From Sphingomonas natans (GTDB lineage: Bacteria > Pseudomonadota > Alphaproteobacteria > Sphingomonadales > Sphingomonadaceae): DNA of 58,091 nucleotides. The notes beneath the pieces are model-generated. The model saw only the letters and a program-made list of their open reading frames with translations, ran no database searches and was not told where the DNA came from. Shown piece by piece: positions 1 to 9,092 of the stretch. The DNA is taken from positions 1-58,091 of the forward strand of contig NZ_JAUOTP010000013.1 in the NCBI RefSeq assembly GCF_030546695.1. Reading direction: 5' to 3'. Both the position numbers and the translations under genes were made by a program. Position 1 is the stretch's first letter. Every line of letters starts with the position of its first letter.

Positions 1-881
1 CCGGCAGGCCGGGCAGGACGCTCGCTTGCGCCGGCGGCCGGACGCACCGGGCGCGCCGTCCCCGCCGCCCGCGTCGGCGCCACGGTGCGCGGGGCGCCGA
101 GCACGGGGGTCGTCTTCGGCGGCATCGTCGTGCCGAACGCCACGCGCGCGGCCGGATCCGCCTTCAGGTCCTTCAGGAAGCCGACCAGATCATGCTGCAG
201 CACCTCCACCGCGCCGCCCGGCGGCAGATCGGCGAGGATGAACGGGCCATAGGCGGTGCGGATCAGGCGATTGACCTCGAGCCCGAGGAATTCCAGCACG
301 CGCCGCACTTCGCGATTCTTACCCTCGCGCAGGCGCAGCTCGATCCACTGATTGGCGCCGGTGCGCCGCTCCAGATTGGCGTTGATCGATCCGTAGCGGA
401 TCCCCTCGATCTCGATCCCGTCGCTCAGCGTCTCGAGATCGGCCTGCGTGACATTGCCGTAGCAGCGCGCGCGATAGGTGCGCTCCAGCCCGGTCGCGGG
501 CAACTCCAGCTGGCGCTTGAGCCCGCCGTCGGTGGTCAGCAGCAACAGCCCTTCGGTGTTGAGATCGAGCCGCCCGACCGGCACGACGCGTGGCAGCTCC
601 GCGGGCATGCGATCGTAGATCGTCTTGCGGCCCGCCGGATCGTTGGCCGCGGTCAGCAGGCCGACAGGCTTGTGGTAGAGGAAGAGCCGCGCGAAATCGG
701 GCTCGGCGACGGGCTGCCCGTCGACGGTGACGCCCGCGAGCGATTTGACGATCGTCGCCGGCGTCTCGATTGCGACGCCGTCGATCGCGATGCGCCCCTC
801 CTCGATCATCCGCTCGATCTCGCGGCGGCTGGCGACTCCCGCGCGGGCGAGCAATTTGGCGATACGTTGAGGTTCGGCCAT
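1..881 (-). CDS. rRNA pseudouridine synthase, RsuA/RluB family (C-terminus outside window)
   Basis: Converts a uridine of ribosomal RNA to pseudouridine. The N-terminus (about residues 4-50) is an S4 RNA-binding domain (RIAKLLARAGVASRREIE). The catalytic signature GRLDLNTEGLLLLTTDG begins near residue 103, with the active-site Asp in GRLD at about 106; KNREVRR further on is also typical of the family. ATG 881 overlaps the stop of the upstream hydrolase gene by one base (TAATG), so the two are probably translationally coupled. The visible 293 codons end in a Pro/Arg/Ala-rich tail that runs off the left edge. RluB and RsuA cannot be told apart without comparison. Confidence 0.93.
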   Translation of the reverse strand, partial: MAEPQRIAKLLARAGVASRREIERMIEEGRIAIDGVAIETPATIVKSLAGVTVDGQPVAEPDFARLFLYHKPVGLLTAANDPAGRKTIYDRMPAELPRVVPVGRLDLNTEGLLLLTTDGGLKRQLELPATGLERTYRARCYGNVTQADLETLSDGIEIEGIRYGSINANLERRTGANQWIELRLREGKNREVRRVLEFLGLEVNRLIRTAYGPFILADLPPGGAVEVLQHDLVGFLKDLKADPAARVAFGTTMPPKTTPVLGAPRTVAPTRAAGTARPVRPAAGASERPARPA

Positions 882-2575
882 TACTCGATCCGATTGAAAC
901 GCACGTCGAACGCGCGGGGAATACTGATCGCGAGCGCATCGATCTTGCCCGCGGCGTTGCGCCGGAAGCGCACCATCGCACCGCGCGCCTCGAACAGATC
1001 GGGTCCGATCGGCTTGGCGCGCAGCTCGATCTGCGGGCGATTTTCCAGCCGGAGCCTGATCTCGTTGTCGCCGGCGATCACGCGATAGGCCGCGCCTACC
1101 TCTTCGCTCGAATAGCGGCCAGCATAATCGGCGATGACGAGTCCCGAGATGGGCGGGATGCGCCGGAAGCGCGCGCGCCCGTCGGGGGTCGTCATGCTCA
1201 GCTCGCCGGGCGCGGCGAGGCTCAATTCGCTATCGTCGCCCATCCGGAAGCGATCCGAGGAAAGCGGGAACAAGGCGCCGCCGCCCGCGATGCGCAGCTT
1301 GCCCTTGTCGTCCACGATCGTGAGCGGCTGGTCGTGCGCGTCGAGATAGAGGCCGGCGACCTGGCCGACCGTGGCCGGCACGCCGACATCGGCCTGCCGG
1401 GGCGGCGCGGGCGTCGGCCCCAGCAGGATCGAGGCGACTGCGCGGCCGAGATCGGGCGCATTGGCATCCGCGCTGCTGCACAGCAGAGCCACCGACATCC
1501 GGCGCGAGGGATAGAAAGCCAGCCACGCGCGATAGCCCGCGGTCGATCCCGCATGCGAGATTTCGGGCAATCCCGCGAAGCGCGTGACGACGAGCCCGCG
1601 CGCATATTGGATCGCCACGCCGTCGTTCAGCACGCCGCGCTGCTGGAGCTCGGCGGCGACGTTGCGGCCGATCCGCCCGGCCAGCAGCGCCTCGCTCCAG
1701 CGCGTCAGATCGCCCACCGTCGTCAGCAGCCCGCCATTTCCATAGGCGCTCTCGAACGGCATATCCTGTTCGTAGACGACGCCCTTGGCCGAATAGGCGA
1801 TCGCGCGGCCGGGCAGCACGCGCCGGAAATCGTCGCGCCAGCCGGTCGATGCCATGCCCAGCGGCCGGAAGATCTTCTCGGCGGTGAAGCGCGGGAAGCT
1901 CATCCCGGACACGCGCGAAACGATCAACGCCGCCAGCGTATAGCCGCTGTTCGAATAGCTATATTCGGCGCCCGGGCGGAAATTGAGCTGCTTCTGGCGG
2001 GCGATGATCGCGAGCGCATCGTCCATTCCGTAGGCCGCGGTGCCACGCGGCCAGCCGGCGAGCTCGGCGACCGCGCCCCAGTCGCGCAGCCCGCTCGTAT
2101 GGTTGAGCAGATGCCGGATCTGGATCGGCTCGTCGCGCGCCGGCAGTTCGGGCACATATTTGCGGACGTCGTCGTCGAGCCGGAGCTTGCCCTCCTCGAC
2201 GAGCAGCAGGATCGCCGCCGCGGTGAACTGCTTGGAGACCGATCCCGCCTCGAACACCGTGTTCGCGTGGATCGGCGTCACATGCTCCAGATCCGCCGAG
2301 CCATAAGCCCGCAGCGCGATCGGCTGCCCGCCCTCGGCCACCTCCAGCGCACAGCCGGGCGTGGTGGGCCGGTTCCAGCGCGCAAACAGTCCGTCGATCC
2401 GGTTCAATTGCTGCGCGCGCGGCACCGCGACGGGCATCGGCACGGGCGCGGGCATCGGCGTCTTCGCCGCCTGCGGCTTCGACACGGCCTTGGCGGGCAT
2501 CTTGGGCGGCGGCGGCGGCGCCTTCGTCGCGGCGACGAAGAGCAGGGCGGCCGGCACTAACAGGAAGTGGCGCAT
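881..2575 (-). CDS. exported serine hydrolase, beta-lactamase/class C fold
   Basis: Predicted 564-residue periplasmic hydrolase of the penicillin-binding-protein/beta-lactamase superfamily (Pfam Beta-lactamase type). Residues 1-16 look like a signal peptide, followed by a Pro/Ala/Lys-rich linker to about residue 52. Catalytic motifs are SVSK (Ser about 112, Lys 115), YSN (about 207-209) and a later HAGSTAGY box matching the third HxG-type motif. A C-terminal region of about 180 residues beyond the catalytic domain resembles the beta-rich extension of many such esterases. ATG 2575 overlaps the symporter stop by one base (TGATG). The substrate (peptide, ester or beta-lactam) cannot be read from sequence. 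Confidence 0.9.
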   Translation of the reverse strand: MRHFLLVPAALLFVAATKAPPPPPKMPAKAVSKPQAAKTPMPAPVPMPVAVPRAQQLNRIDGLFARWNRPTTPGCALEVAEGGQPIALRAYGSADLEHVTPIHANTVFEAGSVSKQFTAAAILLLVEEGKLRLDDDVRKYVPELPARDEPIQIRHLLNHTSGLRDWGAVAELAGWPRGTAAYGMDDALAIIARQKQLNFRPGAEYSYSNSGYTLAALIVSRVSGMSFPRFTAEKIFRPLGMASTGWRDDFRRVLPGRAIAYSAKGVVYEQDMPFESAYGNGGLLTTVGDLTRWSEALLAGRIGRNVAAELQQRGVLNDGVAIQYARGLVVTRFAGLPEISHAGSTAGYRAWLAFYPSRRMSVALLCSSADANAPDLGRAVASILLGPTPAPPRQADVGVPATVGQVAGLYLDAHDQPLTIVDDKGKLRIAGGGALFPLSSDRFRMGDDSELSLAAPGELSMTTPDGRARFRRIPPISGLVIADYAGRYSSEEVGAAYRVIAGDNEIRLRLENRPQIELRAKPIGPDLFEARGAMVRFRRNAAGKIDALAISIPRAFDVRFNRIE

Positions 2576-3888
2576 CAGCGGTTGGGGTCGAGGTCCAGGC
2601 CGGCCTTGCCGCCCGCGGGCGTATGGGCCGGGGCGGGCAACGGCGCCATGTCGTCGCTCTCGATCTTCTCGAACGCGCCCTCCCATTTGGTCACGAGCAC
2701 CGTCGCCACCGCATTGCCGAGCACGTTGGTCGCGGTGCGCCCCATGTCGAGGAAATGATCGACCGCGAGGATCAGCAGCAGCCCGGCTTCGGGAATGTTG
2801 AAGAAGGACAAGGTCGAGGCGATGACGACGAGGCTCGCGCGCGGGACGCTGGCGATGCCCTTCGAGGTCACCATCAGCAGCAGCATCATGATGATCTGCT
2901 GCCCGAAGCCGATATGGATGCCATAGGCCTGCGCGATGAACATCGTCGCGAAGCTGCAATACATCATCGAGCCGTCGAGATTGAACGAATAGCCCAGCGG
3001 CAGCACGAAGCTGGCGATGCGCTTGGGCACGCCGAACTTGTCGAGCGCCTCCAGCAGCCGCGGGAAGGCTGCTTCCGACGAGGCGGTCGAGAAGGCGATC
3101 ATGAACGGCTCGCGCACGTAGCGGATCAGCGTGCTCGTCTGCTTGCCGATGAGCGCGTAGCTGACCGCATACAGGAAGGCCCACAGCACGAGCAGAGCCA
3201 GGAAGAATCCGCCCATGAACCAGCCATAGGTGACGAGGATGCTGAGCCCCTGGTTGGCGACGGCATTGGCGACCGCGGCGAACACCGCGACCGGCGCGGC
3301 TTTCATCACATAATCGGTCACCTGCAGCATCACGCTGACGAGCGATTCCAGCCCGCGCACGATCGGCGCGCCTTTCTCGCCGACCGCGGTCAGCGCGATC
3401 CCGAAGAAGACCGAGAAGATCACGATCGGCAGCACTTCGTTCTTCGCCATCGCATCGATGATCGAGCTCGGCACGAGATGGACGAAGAAATCGTGGAGCG
3501 AGAAGGGCGGCTTGACCACGCCGCTCGCCGCGGTGACGGGCGGCAGGGGCAGATCCAGCCCGACGCCCGGCTGGAACAGATTGACGAACAGGAGCCCCAG
3601 CGCGAGCGAGACGAGGCTCGCCAGCACGAACCAGCCGATCGCGCGTCCGCCGATCCGCCCCAGCGCCGACGTATCGCCCATATGCGCGATCCCCGCGACG
3701 AGCGTTCCGAAGATCAGCGGCGCGATGATCATCTTGATCAGGCGCAGGAAAATATCGGTGAGGATCGAAAAGCCGCCGGTGATCGTTGCGAGGTCAGCAG
3801 GATCGGATACGGTCTGGTTCAGCGCGAATCCGGTGAGGATGCCGATGAGCATCGCAAGGAGGATGTAGAGGGTCAGGCGCCGGGCCAT
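2575..3888 (-). CDS. dicarboxylate/amino acid:cation symporter (DAACS family)
   Basis: Inner-membrane secondary transporter of the GltP/DctA family, importing C4-dicarboxylates or acidic amino acids with Na+ or H+. Family marks are the serine-rich hairpin (STASSEAAFP), the unwound helix 7 motif (NLDGSMMY in place of NMDGT) and the helix 8 ligands HFLDMGRTATNVLGN. About 437 residues with eight hydrophobic segments, the usual length. I chose ATG 3888 (MARRLTLYILL); an in-frame TTG at 3903 would add five residues. It leads a run with the downstream hydrolase and pseudouridine synthase genes, all joined by one-base overlaps. The substrate is not resolvable. Confidence 0.92.
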   Translation of the reverse strand: MARRLTLYILLAMLIGILTGFALNQTVSDPADLATITGGFSILTDIFLRLIKMIIAPLIFGTLVAGIAHMGDTSALGRIGGRAIGWFVLASLVSLALGLLFVNLFQPGVGLDLPLPPVTAASGVVKPPFSLHDFFVHLVPSSIIDAMAKNEVLPIVIFSVFFGIALTAVGEKGAPIVRGLESLVSVMLQVTDYVMKAAPVAVFAAVANAVANQGLSILVTYGWFMGGFFLALLVLWAFLYAVSYALIGKQTSTLIRYVREPFMIAFSTASSEAAFPRLLEALDKFGVPKRIASFVLPLGYSFNLDGSMMYCSFATMFIAQAYGIHIGFGQQIIMMLLLMVTSKGIASVPRASLVVIASTLSFFNIPEAGLLLILAVDHFLDMGRTATNVLGNAVATVLVTKWEGAFEKIESDDMAPLPAPAHTPAGGKAGLDLDPNR

Positions 3889-3990
3889 GCATGTTCCGTT
3901 CAAGTGGGACAGGCTTGGTCGGGCGAAAGCGGTGAGGCGTCAAGTCCGCGTGCCTGGGTTGGGTTCGGGCGGTCGGTGGGAGCGAGCGGC

Positions 3991-4422
3991 GTGGCGTTGT
4001 TCAGCAAGCGGGAAAAGGTCACGACCAGCATCAATCGCATCCTCATCGTCGAGGATGAGCCGCTGGTCGCGTTCGACAATGAATATCTGCTCCAGGATGC
4101 CGGTTATCTGGTCGTCGCCTCGGTCGATACGGTCGACGATGCGATTCGGACGATCCACGGGCAGCCGCTGCACCTCGTCCTGGCCGATGTGCGCCTCTCG
4201 GACGGCGGCACGGGCCTCGACGTCGCGCATGCCGCGCGCGATGCGGGCGTGCCCCTGATCTTCGTGACGGGCGCCTGTCCGGTCGAGGCGCAGGAACTGG
4301 CCGTCGGCTGCCTCGCCAAGCCCTACACCCCGCGCGATCTGCTCGCCGCGATCGACGCGGTCGATGCGAGCATGGCGGGTCGCAAGCCCAAGCGAATGCC
4401 GCGCGGGTTCACGCTGTTCTGA
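3991..4422 (+). CDS. single-domain response regulator (CheY-like receiver)
   Basis: A 143-residue protein that is essentially one receiver domain: acidic pocket E21-D22-E23, phospho-acceptor Asp in LADVRL (about residue 66), conserved Thr in FVTGA (about 93) and Lys in AKPY (about 110). No output domain follows, so it should act by protein-protein contact or as a phosphate relay. Start is taken as GTG 3991 because GGGAG lies about nine bases upstream; the same reading frame is open far upstream, but that part is antisense to the symporter gene. No histidine kinase is adjacent, so its partner is unknown. Confidence 0.88.
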   Translation: MALFSKREKVTTSINRILIVEDEPLVAFDNEYLLQDAGYLVVASVDTVDDAIRTIHGQPLHLVLADVRLSDGGTGLDVAHAARDAGVPLIFVTGACPVEAQELAVGCLAKPYTPRDLLAAIDAVDASMAGRKPKRMPRGFTLF

Positions 4423-4466
4423 GGGGCGCCGCTCGACAGGCCCGGTGATCCCGTTACACCGGCAGC

Positions 4467-5804
4467 ATGACCGCCACGATCGACGCGCCATCCCGCAGCT
4501 TCTTCTCGGGCATCAAGCCCTATGTCGAGAAGGCGCCGCTCGCGTCCTTCTTCCTCGGCGTCTCGTCGGGCTTTCCCTATGCGATGATCGCGGCGACGCT
4601 CACGACGCGGCTCGCCCAGTCGGGCATCGAGAAGAAGACGGTCACCGCCTTCGCGCTGGCCTTCCTGGTCTATAATCTCAAGTTCCTATGGGCGTGGATG
4701 ATCGATGGGGTGCGGATCCCGTTGCTCGGCCGGCTCGGCCAGCGCGTGTCGTGGATGATCCTGGCGGGTGCGCTGGTGATCGCCGCCGTCGCCAATCTCG
4801 CGATCGTCGATCCGGCCGCCAGCCTGTGGTGGACGGGCGTCGCCGCCGTGGTCGTCGCGGTCGCGGGATCGACCTACGATATCGTCATCGATGCCTACCG
4901 GATCGAACTGCTCGAACCGCGCCAGCTCGGGCCGGGATCGGGCATGACCCAATATGGCTGGCGGATCGGATCGCAGCTCGCCGCCGCGCTGGCTTTGGTG
5001 ATGGCCGCGCGGATCGGCTGGACCGGCGCCTATCTGCTCTGCACCGTCTTCGCGCTGCCTGCGGTCGTCACGGCCCTGCTCATCGGCGAGCCGCCGCGCC
5101 ACCGCGAGCCCCCGGCCCGCAAGGGCATGAGCGAGGCGTTCACGGCCGTGCTCGGCCCGTTCGTGGAGTTCTTCAGCCGCAAGGGCGCGATTCTGGTGCT
5201 GGCCTTCATCCTCCTGGCCAAGATGGGCGATACGCTCGCCAACCTCACCTTCCGCCTGCTGTTCGACAGCCTCGGCTACACCAATGACGAGATTGCAGTG
5301 TACGATGTCGGCGCGGGCTTCTGGGCCTATCTGATCGGCATCTTCGTCGGCGGCTATCTCTATGCGCGGCTCGGCGTGAAGCGGTCGGTGATGATCAGCC
5401 TCGTGCTGATGGCGGTCTCGAACCTCAGCTTCGCCGGCCTGGCGGCATCGGGCCATTCGAACTGGGCGATGGCGGGCGCGATCAGCTTCGAGAATTTCAC
5501 GAGCGGGATCGGCGGCGTCACCGTCACCGCTTATTTCGCGGCTCTGTGCGACCTGCGCTTCACCGCCTCGCAATATGCGCTGATCTCGGCAGCGGCGAGC
5601 ATCGTCGGCCGCCTGCTTACCGGCACGACCGCCGGCGCGCTGATCGAGGCGATGGGCTATGTGAACTTCTACCTGCTGACGACCGTGATCGCGCTGCCCG
5701 GCATCCTGCTCTTCTGGCTGATGCTGCGCGCGGGGCTCGTCGAGCAATCGATCGGCAGCGCCGGCATCGAACCCGCCCAAAGCGACGCCAAACCGCCACT
5801 TTGA
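4467..5804 (+). CDS. ampG: AmpG-like muropeptide MFS transporter
   Basis: A 445-residue major-facilitator protein with about 12-14 hydrophobic segments. The early sequence (ASFFLGVSSGFPYAM, then NLKFLWAWMIDGVRIP) and the block STYDIVIDAYRIELL match AmpG permeases, which bring anhydromuropeptides from the periplasm into the cytosol for cell-wall recycling. ATG 4467 lies 44 bases after the response regulator. No ampD, nagZ or ampC neighbour is present, so the muropeptide assignment rests on similarity alone. It could be an AmpG-family paralogue with another substrate. Confidence 0.87.
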   Translation: MTATIDAPSRSFFSGIKPYVEKAPLASFFLGVSSGFPYAMIAATLTTRLAQSGIEKKTVTAFALAFLVYNLKFLWAWMIDGVRIPLLGRLGQRVSWMILAGALVIAAVANLAIVDPAASLWWTGVAAVVVAVAGSTYDIVIDAYRIELLEPRQLGPGSGMTQYGWRIGSQLAAALALVMAARIGWTGAYLLCTVFALPAVVTALLIGEPPRHREPPARKGMSEAFTAVLGPFVEFFSRKGAILVLAFILLAKMGDTLANLTFRLLFDSLGYTNDEIAVYDVGAGFWAYLIGIFVGGYLYARLGVKRSVMISLVLMAVSNLSFAGLAASGHSNWAMAGAISFENFTSGIGGVTVTAYFAALCDLRFTASQYALISAAASIVGRLLTGTTAGALIEAMGYVNFYLLTTVIALPGILLFWLMLRAGLVEQSIGSAGIEPAQSDAKPPL

Positions 5805-5830
5805 TAGTATTTACAAAGAGATAGTAGTAT
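5801..5830 (+). promoter_or_regulatory. predicted sigma-70-type promoter
   Basis: TTGATA at 5801-5806 and TAGTAT at 5825-5830 are separated by 18 bases in a clearly AT-rich spacer after ampG. The -35 box overlaps the ampG stop codon. It would serve the small gene starting at 5885. An AGATA-GTAG-TATCT dyad (5819-5832) overlaps the -10 box. Prediction by eye only. Confidence 0.4.
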
Positions 5831-5884
5831 CTTCGCCCGAATAGGCGCATGATCCTCCGCGGCTTGGTAAGCGGCGTGAGTGTC

Positions 5885-6046
5885 ATGATCATGTCATCCG
5901 ACGAAATCGATCGCTGCCTCCTGCTGTTGCTGGAGGCGGAGGCGACGCTTCAGCGGAACGGCGAGAATATCCTCGCCGCGCATCTCTCGCTCATCACCAG
6001 CCGGCTGCGGCGCCGCCATGTCGAGCTGGCGCCGCTCACCCACTGA
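5885..6046 (+). CDS. small hypothetical protein, 53 aa
   Basis: Not recognised. Predicted product begins MIMSSDEIDRCLLLLLEAEA and is mostly helical, with a leucine-rich first half and a basic patch (TSRLRRRHVE) near the end; no signal peptide or membrane span. Possible starts are ATG 5849, 5885 and 5891; 5885 is a compromise, since no strong Shine-Dalgarno site is visible. It fills the gap between ampG and purB and is preceded by a promoter-like sequence, which is the main reason to believe it. It converges on purB, 13 bases apart. Confidence 0.5.
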   Translation: MIMSSDEIDRCLLLLLEAEATLQRNGENILAAHLSLITSRLRRRHVELAPLTH

Positions 6047-6059
6047 TCGGCCTGACGGC

Positions 6060-7370
6060 TCAGCTACGCCCGAAGACCCGCCCGAAGATCGTCTCGACAT
6101 GCTTGAGATGGTGGCCGAGATCGAAATTCTCGGCGAGCGCCTCGTCCGACAGCGTCACTTCGGGATCGGCCTTCAGCAGTTCGAGCAGCGAAAGCTCGCC
6201 ATCCGATTCCCAGACCTTCATCGCGTTGCGCTGGACGAGCGCATAGGAGGCCTCGCGGCTGAACCCCGCCTGCGTCAGCGCGAGAAGCACGCGCTGCGAA
6301 TGGACGAGCCCGCCCATCCGATCGAGATTCTTCTGCATCCGTGCCGGATAGACGAGCAGTTTATCGACGACGCCGGTCAGCCGCGCGAGCGCGAAATCCA
6401 GCGTGATCGTCGCGTCCGGCCCGATATAGCGCTCCACCGACGAATGGCTGATGTCGCGCTCGTGCCACAAAGCCACATTCTCGAGCGCCGGGGTCACATA
6501 GCCGCGGACCATCCGCGCGAGGCCGGTGAGATTCTCGGTCAGCACCGGATTGCGCTTGTGCGGCATCGCCGACGAGCCCTTCTGTCCCGGCGAGAAATAT
6601 TCCTCGGCCTCCAGAACTTCGGTGCGCTGCAAATGGCGCACCTCGGTCGCGAGCCGTTCGATCGACGACGCGATCACGCCCAGGGTCGCGAAGAACATCG
6701 CATGCCGATCGCGCGGGATCACCTGCGTCGAGACGGGCTCGACCGCGAGGCCGAGCTTGGCGGCGACATGCGCCTCCACGCTCGGATCGATATTGGCGAA
6801 GGTGCCGACCGCGCCCGAGATCGCGCAGGTCGCGATGTCGGCGCGCGCCGCGACGAGGCGCACGCGGTTGCGCTGGAATTCGGCATAGGCCTCGGCCAGC
6901 TTCAGTCCGAACGTGACCGGCTCGGCATGGATGCCGTGGCTGCGGCCGATCGTCGGCGTCATCTTGTGCTCGAACGCGCGCCGCTCGATCGCCGCGAGCA
7001 AGGCATCGATATCGGCGAGCAGCAGGTCGCTCGCCTGCGCCAGCTGCACCGCCAGCGCGGTATCGAGCACGTCGGACGAGGTCATGCCCTGGTGCATGAA
7101 GCGCGCCTCGTCGCCGACCTGCTCGGCCACCCAGGTCAGGAAGGCGATCACGTCATGCTTGGTGACCGCCTCGATCGCGTCGATCGCGGCGACGTCGATC
7201 GCCGGGTTGGTCGCCCACCAGTCCCACAGCGCCTTCGCCGCGGACTTGGGCACCACGCCGAGCTCACCGAGCGCCTCGGTCGCATGCGCCTCGATCTCGA
7301 ACCAGATGCGGAAACGGTTCTCGGGCGTCCAGATGGCCGTCATTTGCGGCCGCGAATAGCGCGGGATCAT
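6060..7370 (-). CDS. purB: adenylosuccinate lyase
   Basis: A 436-residue member of the fumarase/aspartase superfamily. It splits succinylaminoimidazole-carboxamide ribotide and adenylosuccinate in purine synthesis, releasing fumarate. The superfamily signature GSSAMPHKRNP lies near residue 265, and the segments HQGMTSSDVLDT and GRSHGIHAEPVTFG match PurB active-site regions. N-terminus MIPRYSRPQMTAIWTPENRF is characteristic of PurB. Length is normal. It is transcribed alone, convergent with the small gene at 5885. No other pur gene is in the window. Confidence 0.97.
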   Translation of the reverse strand: MIPRYSRPQMTAIWTPENRFRIWFEIEAHATEALGELGVVPKSAAKALWDWWATNPAIDVAAIDAIEAVTKHDVIAFLTWVAEQVGDEARFMHQGMTSSDVLDTALAVQLAQASDLLLADIDALLAAIERRAFEHKMTPTIGRSHGIHAEPVTFGLKLAEAYAEFQRNRVRLVAARADIATCAISGAVGTFANIDPSVEAHVAAKLGLAVEPVSTQVIPRDRHAMFFATLGVIASSIERLATEVRHLQRTEVLEAEEYFSPGQKGSSAMPHKRNPVLTENLTGLARMVRGYVTPALENVALWHERDISHSSVERYIGPDATITLDFALARLTGVVDKLLVYPARMQKNLDRMGGLVHSQRVLLALTQAGFSREASYALVQRNAMKVWESDGELSLLELLKADPEVTLSDEALAENFDLGHHLKHVETIFGRVFGRS

Positions 7371-7504
7371 GGGATGGGTCGCCTCGTTGGAAAGTCGGCG
7401 CGCGGGTAGCAGCGGGACAAGCGGGGTTCAATGCGGCGTCTGGCCGTCGCCATCGCCACGGCTTTGTGCCAGAGGGCGGCGTCCTCCGATCAAAAGGCCC
7501 TGCG

Positions 7505-7885
7505 ATGCGCTCTCGTCTCCTGTTCTCCGCGGTCCTCGGCCTCGCGATCGGCGCCACGCCCGCGATCGCGCAGGATGCCGCGTCCGACGTGCGCTGCCTG
7601 CTCGTCAGCAACGCCTTCGCCGCGACCGACAAGGATCCGCAGCGCAAGCAGCTCGCTATCGAGGCGTCGCACTTCTTCCTCGGCCGCATCGATGCCCGCA
7701 TGACGCAGCCGCAGTTGAAGGCCTCGATCATCCAGATCGCCAAGACGCTGACCCCGCCGGGGATGGGGCCGGCGATGAACGCCTGCGTGACGCGCCTCCA
7801 GTCGCGCCAGCGGATGATGCAGGTCATCGGCCGCGAAGTCGCCGCGACGGCAGCGGCCCCCAAGATCGGCGCCGTCAAGAAGTAA
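7505..7885 (+). CDS. small secreted hypothetical protein
   Basis: Function not recognised. A 126-residue product with a clear Sec signal peptide (MRSRLLFSAVLGLAIGATPAIA, likely cut after AIA near residue 22). The mature part has two cysteines (VRCLLVS and MNACVTR) that could form a disulfide, and is otherwise helical. ATG 7505 is preferred over an in-frame start at 7466 because it places the signal sequence at the N-terminus and has AAAAGG about 9 bases upstream. Divergent from purB and convergent with radC, five bases apart. Confidence 0.75.
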   Translation: MRSRLLFSAVLGLAIGATPAIAQDAASDVRCLLVSNAFAATDKDPQRKQLAIEASHFFLGRIDARMTQPQLKASIIQIAKTLTPPGMGPAMNACVTRLQSRQRMMQVIGREVAATAAAPKIGAVKK

Positions 7886-7890
7886 GGCCG

Positions 7891-8577
7891 CTAGATCAGC
7901 CCCATCGATCGCAGGCTCGACTGGCCCTTGCTGCCCACGATCACATGATCGTGGACGGAGATGTTCAGCGGCCGGCAGGCGGCGATGATCTCGCGCGTGA
8001 TCGCGATGTCCTGCTTGGACGGGCTCGGATCGCCGCTCGGATGATTGTGGACGAGGATGATCGCCGAGGATTGCAGCTCCAGCGCGCGGCGGACGACCTC
8101 GCGGACATGGATCGCCGCCTGATCGACTGAACCTTCCGAGATCAATTCGTCGCGGATCAGGACATTCTTCGTGTTGAGATGCAGCACGCGCGCGGATTCG
8201 GTCGCGCGATGCGCCATCGCCGCGTGAAGATAATCGGACAGCGCCTGCCAGCTCGCGAGCACGGGCCGATCGGCGATTCCGCTTTTCAGCAGGCGCAGCG
8301 CCGCCACCTGGGCGATGCGCAGCGCGCCGATCGCGGTCTCGCTGACGTCGGCACGGGCCAGCGTCTCGCTGTCGGCGCTGAGCAGGGCGCCGAGGCCACC
8401 GAATTCGGCCAGGAGCGCGCGCGCCATCGGCTTCGTGTCGCGGCGCGGAATGGCGAGCGCGAGCAGATATTCGATCAGCTCGTGATCCAGCAGCGCCTCG
8501 GCCCCACCCTCGATCAGCCGCCGCCGCAGCCGCGCGCGGTGGCCGCTCGTGTCCTGCGCGGGATCGACGTCGCTCAT
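7891..8577 (-). CDS. radC: RadC family JAB/MPN-domain protein
   Basis: A 228-residue RadC homologue. The N-terminal half is a helix-hairpin-helix-like region (ALLDHELIEYLLALAIPRRD). The C-terminal JAB1/MPN domain carries the metal motif HNHPSGDPSPSKQD around residue 176, giving the two His and the Asp ligands. RadC is named as a DNA-repair protein, but its biochemical role is unsettled. Start ATG 8577 fits the family length. Divergently transcribed from the F0 ATPase operon. Confidence 0.95.
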   Translation of the reverse strand: MSDVDPAQDTSGHRARLRRRLIEGGAEALLDHELIEYLLALAIPRRDTKPMARALLAEFGGLGALLSADSETLARADVSETAIGALRIAQVAALRLLKSGIADRPVLASWQALSDYLHAAMAHRATESARVLHLNTKNVLIRDELISEGSVDQAAIHVREVVRRALELQSSAIILVHNHPSGDPSPSKQDIAITREIIAACRPLNISVHDHVIVGSKGQSSLRSMGLI

Positions 8578-8643
8578 GGTGCTGAGGCTAGCGCGGCTTT
8601 CGGCGCTGACAACCGTCCATCGCCCCTGCGGGGTACCGTTCGG

Positions 8644-8671
8644 TTGACTCGGCGGAACCCCTTTCCTAGAG
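8644..8671 (+). promoter_or_regulatory. predicted promoter of the F0 ATP synthase operon
   Basis: TTGACT (8644-8649) and CTAGAG (8666-8671) are 16 bases apart in the 158-base gap between radC and atpI, about 65 bases before the atpI start. The -35 box matches the TTGAC consensus; the -10 box is weak. Assigned by eye. Confidence 0.4.
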
Positions 8672-8735
8672 GGTGCGCGCCTGACGGGATCGCCCGCCGG
8701 TGCGGCAGCTTTCCCGATAAATGAGGAGGATTGCC

Positions 8736-9053
8736 GTGGCGGAGGATGAAACCGGGCAGGATCCGATCGGTCAGGATGTCCGGCTGACGTCGCTGGATCA
8801 GCGGCTGAAGGCCGCCGCAGACGCCGAGAAGGTCAGAACCGGCACGGTGCAGCGCGAGCCTGGCAAGGGCTATAGCCAGGGCAGCCGCGTGTTGACGGAA
8901 CTGATCGCGGGTCCCGCCGGTGGTGCGCTGATCGGCTGGCTCTTGGATGGCTGGCTGGGCACATCGCCCTGGCTCCTGTTGGTGCTGATGGTCCTCGGGA
9001 TCGCGGTCGCCTTCCGGAACATCATGCGGATTTCGAGCCAGCGCGCGGAGTGA
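8736..9053 (+). CDS. atpI: F0F1 ATP synthase assembly protein AtpI
   Basis: A 105-residue AtpI-type protein that helps assemble the c-ring and sits first in the F0 operon. A hydrophilic N-terminus is followed by two membrane helices (about residues 50-68 and 72-92), the first containing GPAGGALIGWLLDGWLGTSP. GTG 8736 is preferred over the in-frame ATG 8721 because AGGAGG at 8724-8729 is ideally spaced for it and would be coding otherwise. It is 39 bases from atpB. Confidence 0.9.
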   Translation: MAEDETGQDPIGQDVRLTSLDQRLKAAADAEKVRTGTVQREPGKGYSQGSRVLTELIAGPAGGALIGWLLDGWLGTSPWLLLVLMVLGIAVAFRNIMRISSQRAE

Positions 9054-9092
9054 TCCGGGCGCTTCGGCTGCAACAGAACGGGGACAAGAAGA

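Noticed and set aside
2623..3990. Long N-terminal extension of the response-regulator frame
   Set aside because: It is antisense to the symporter gene, and GTG 3991 has a good ribosome-binding site and gives a complete receiver domain.
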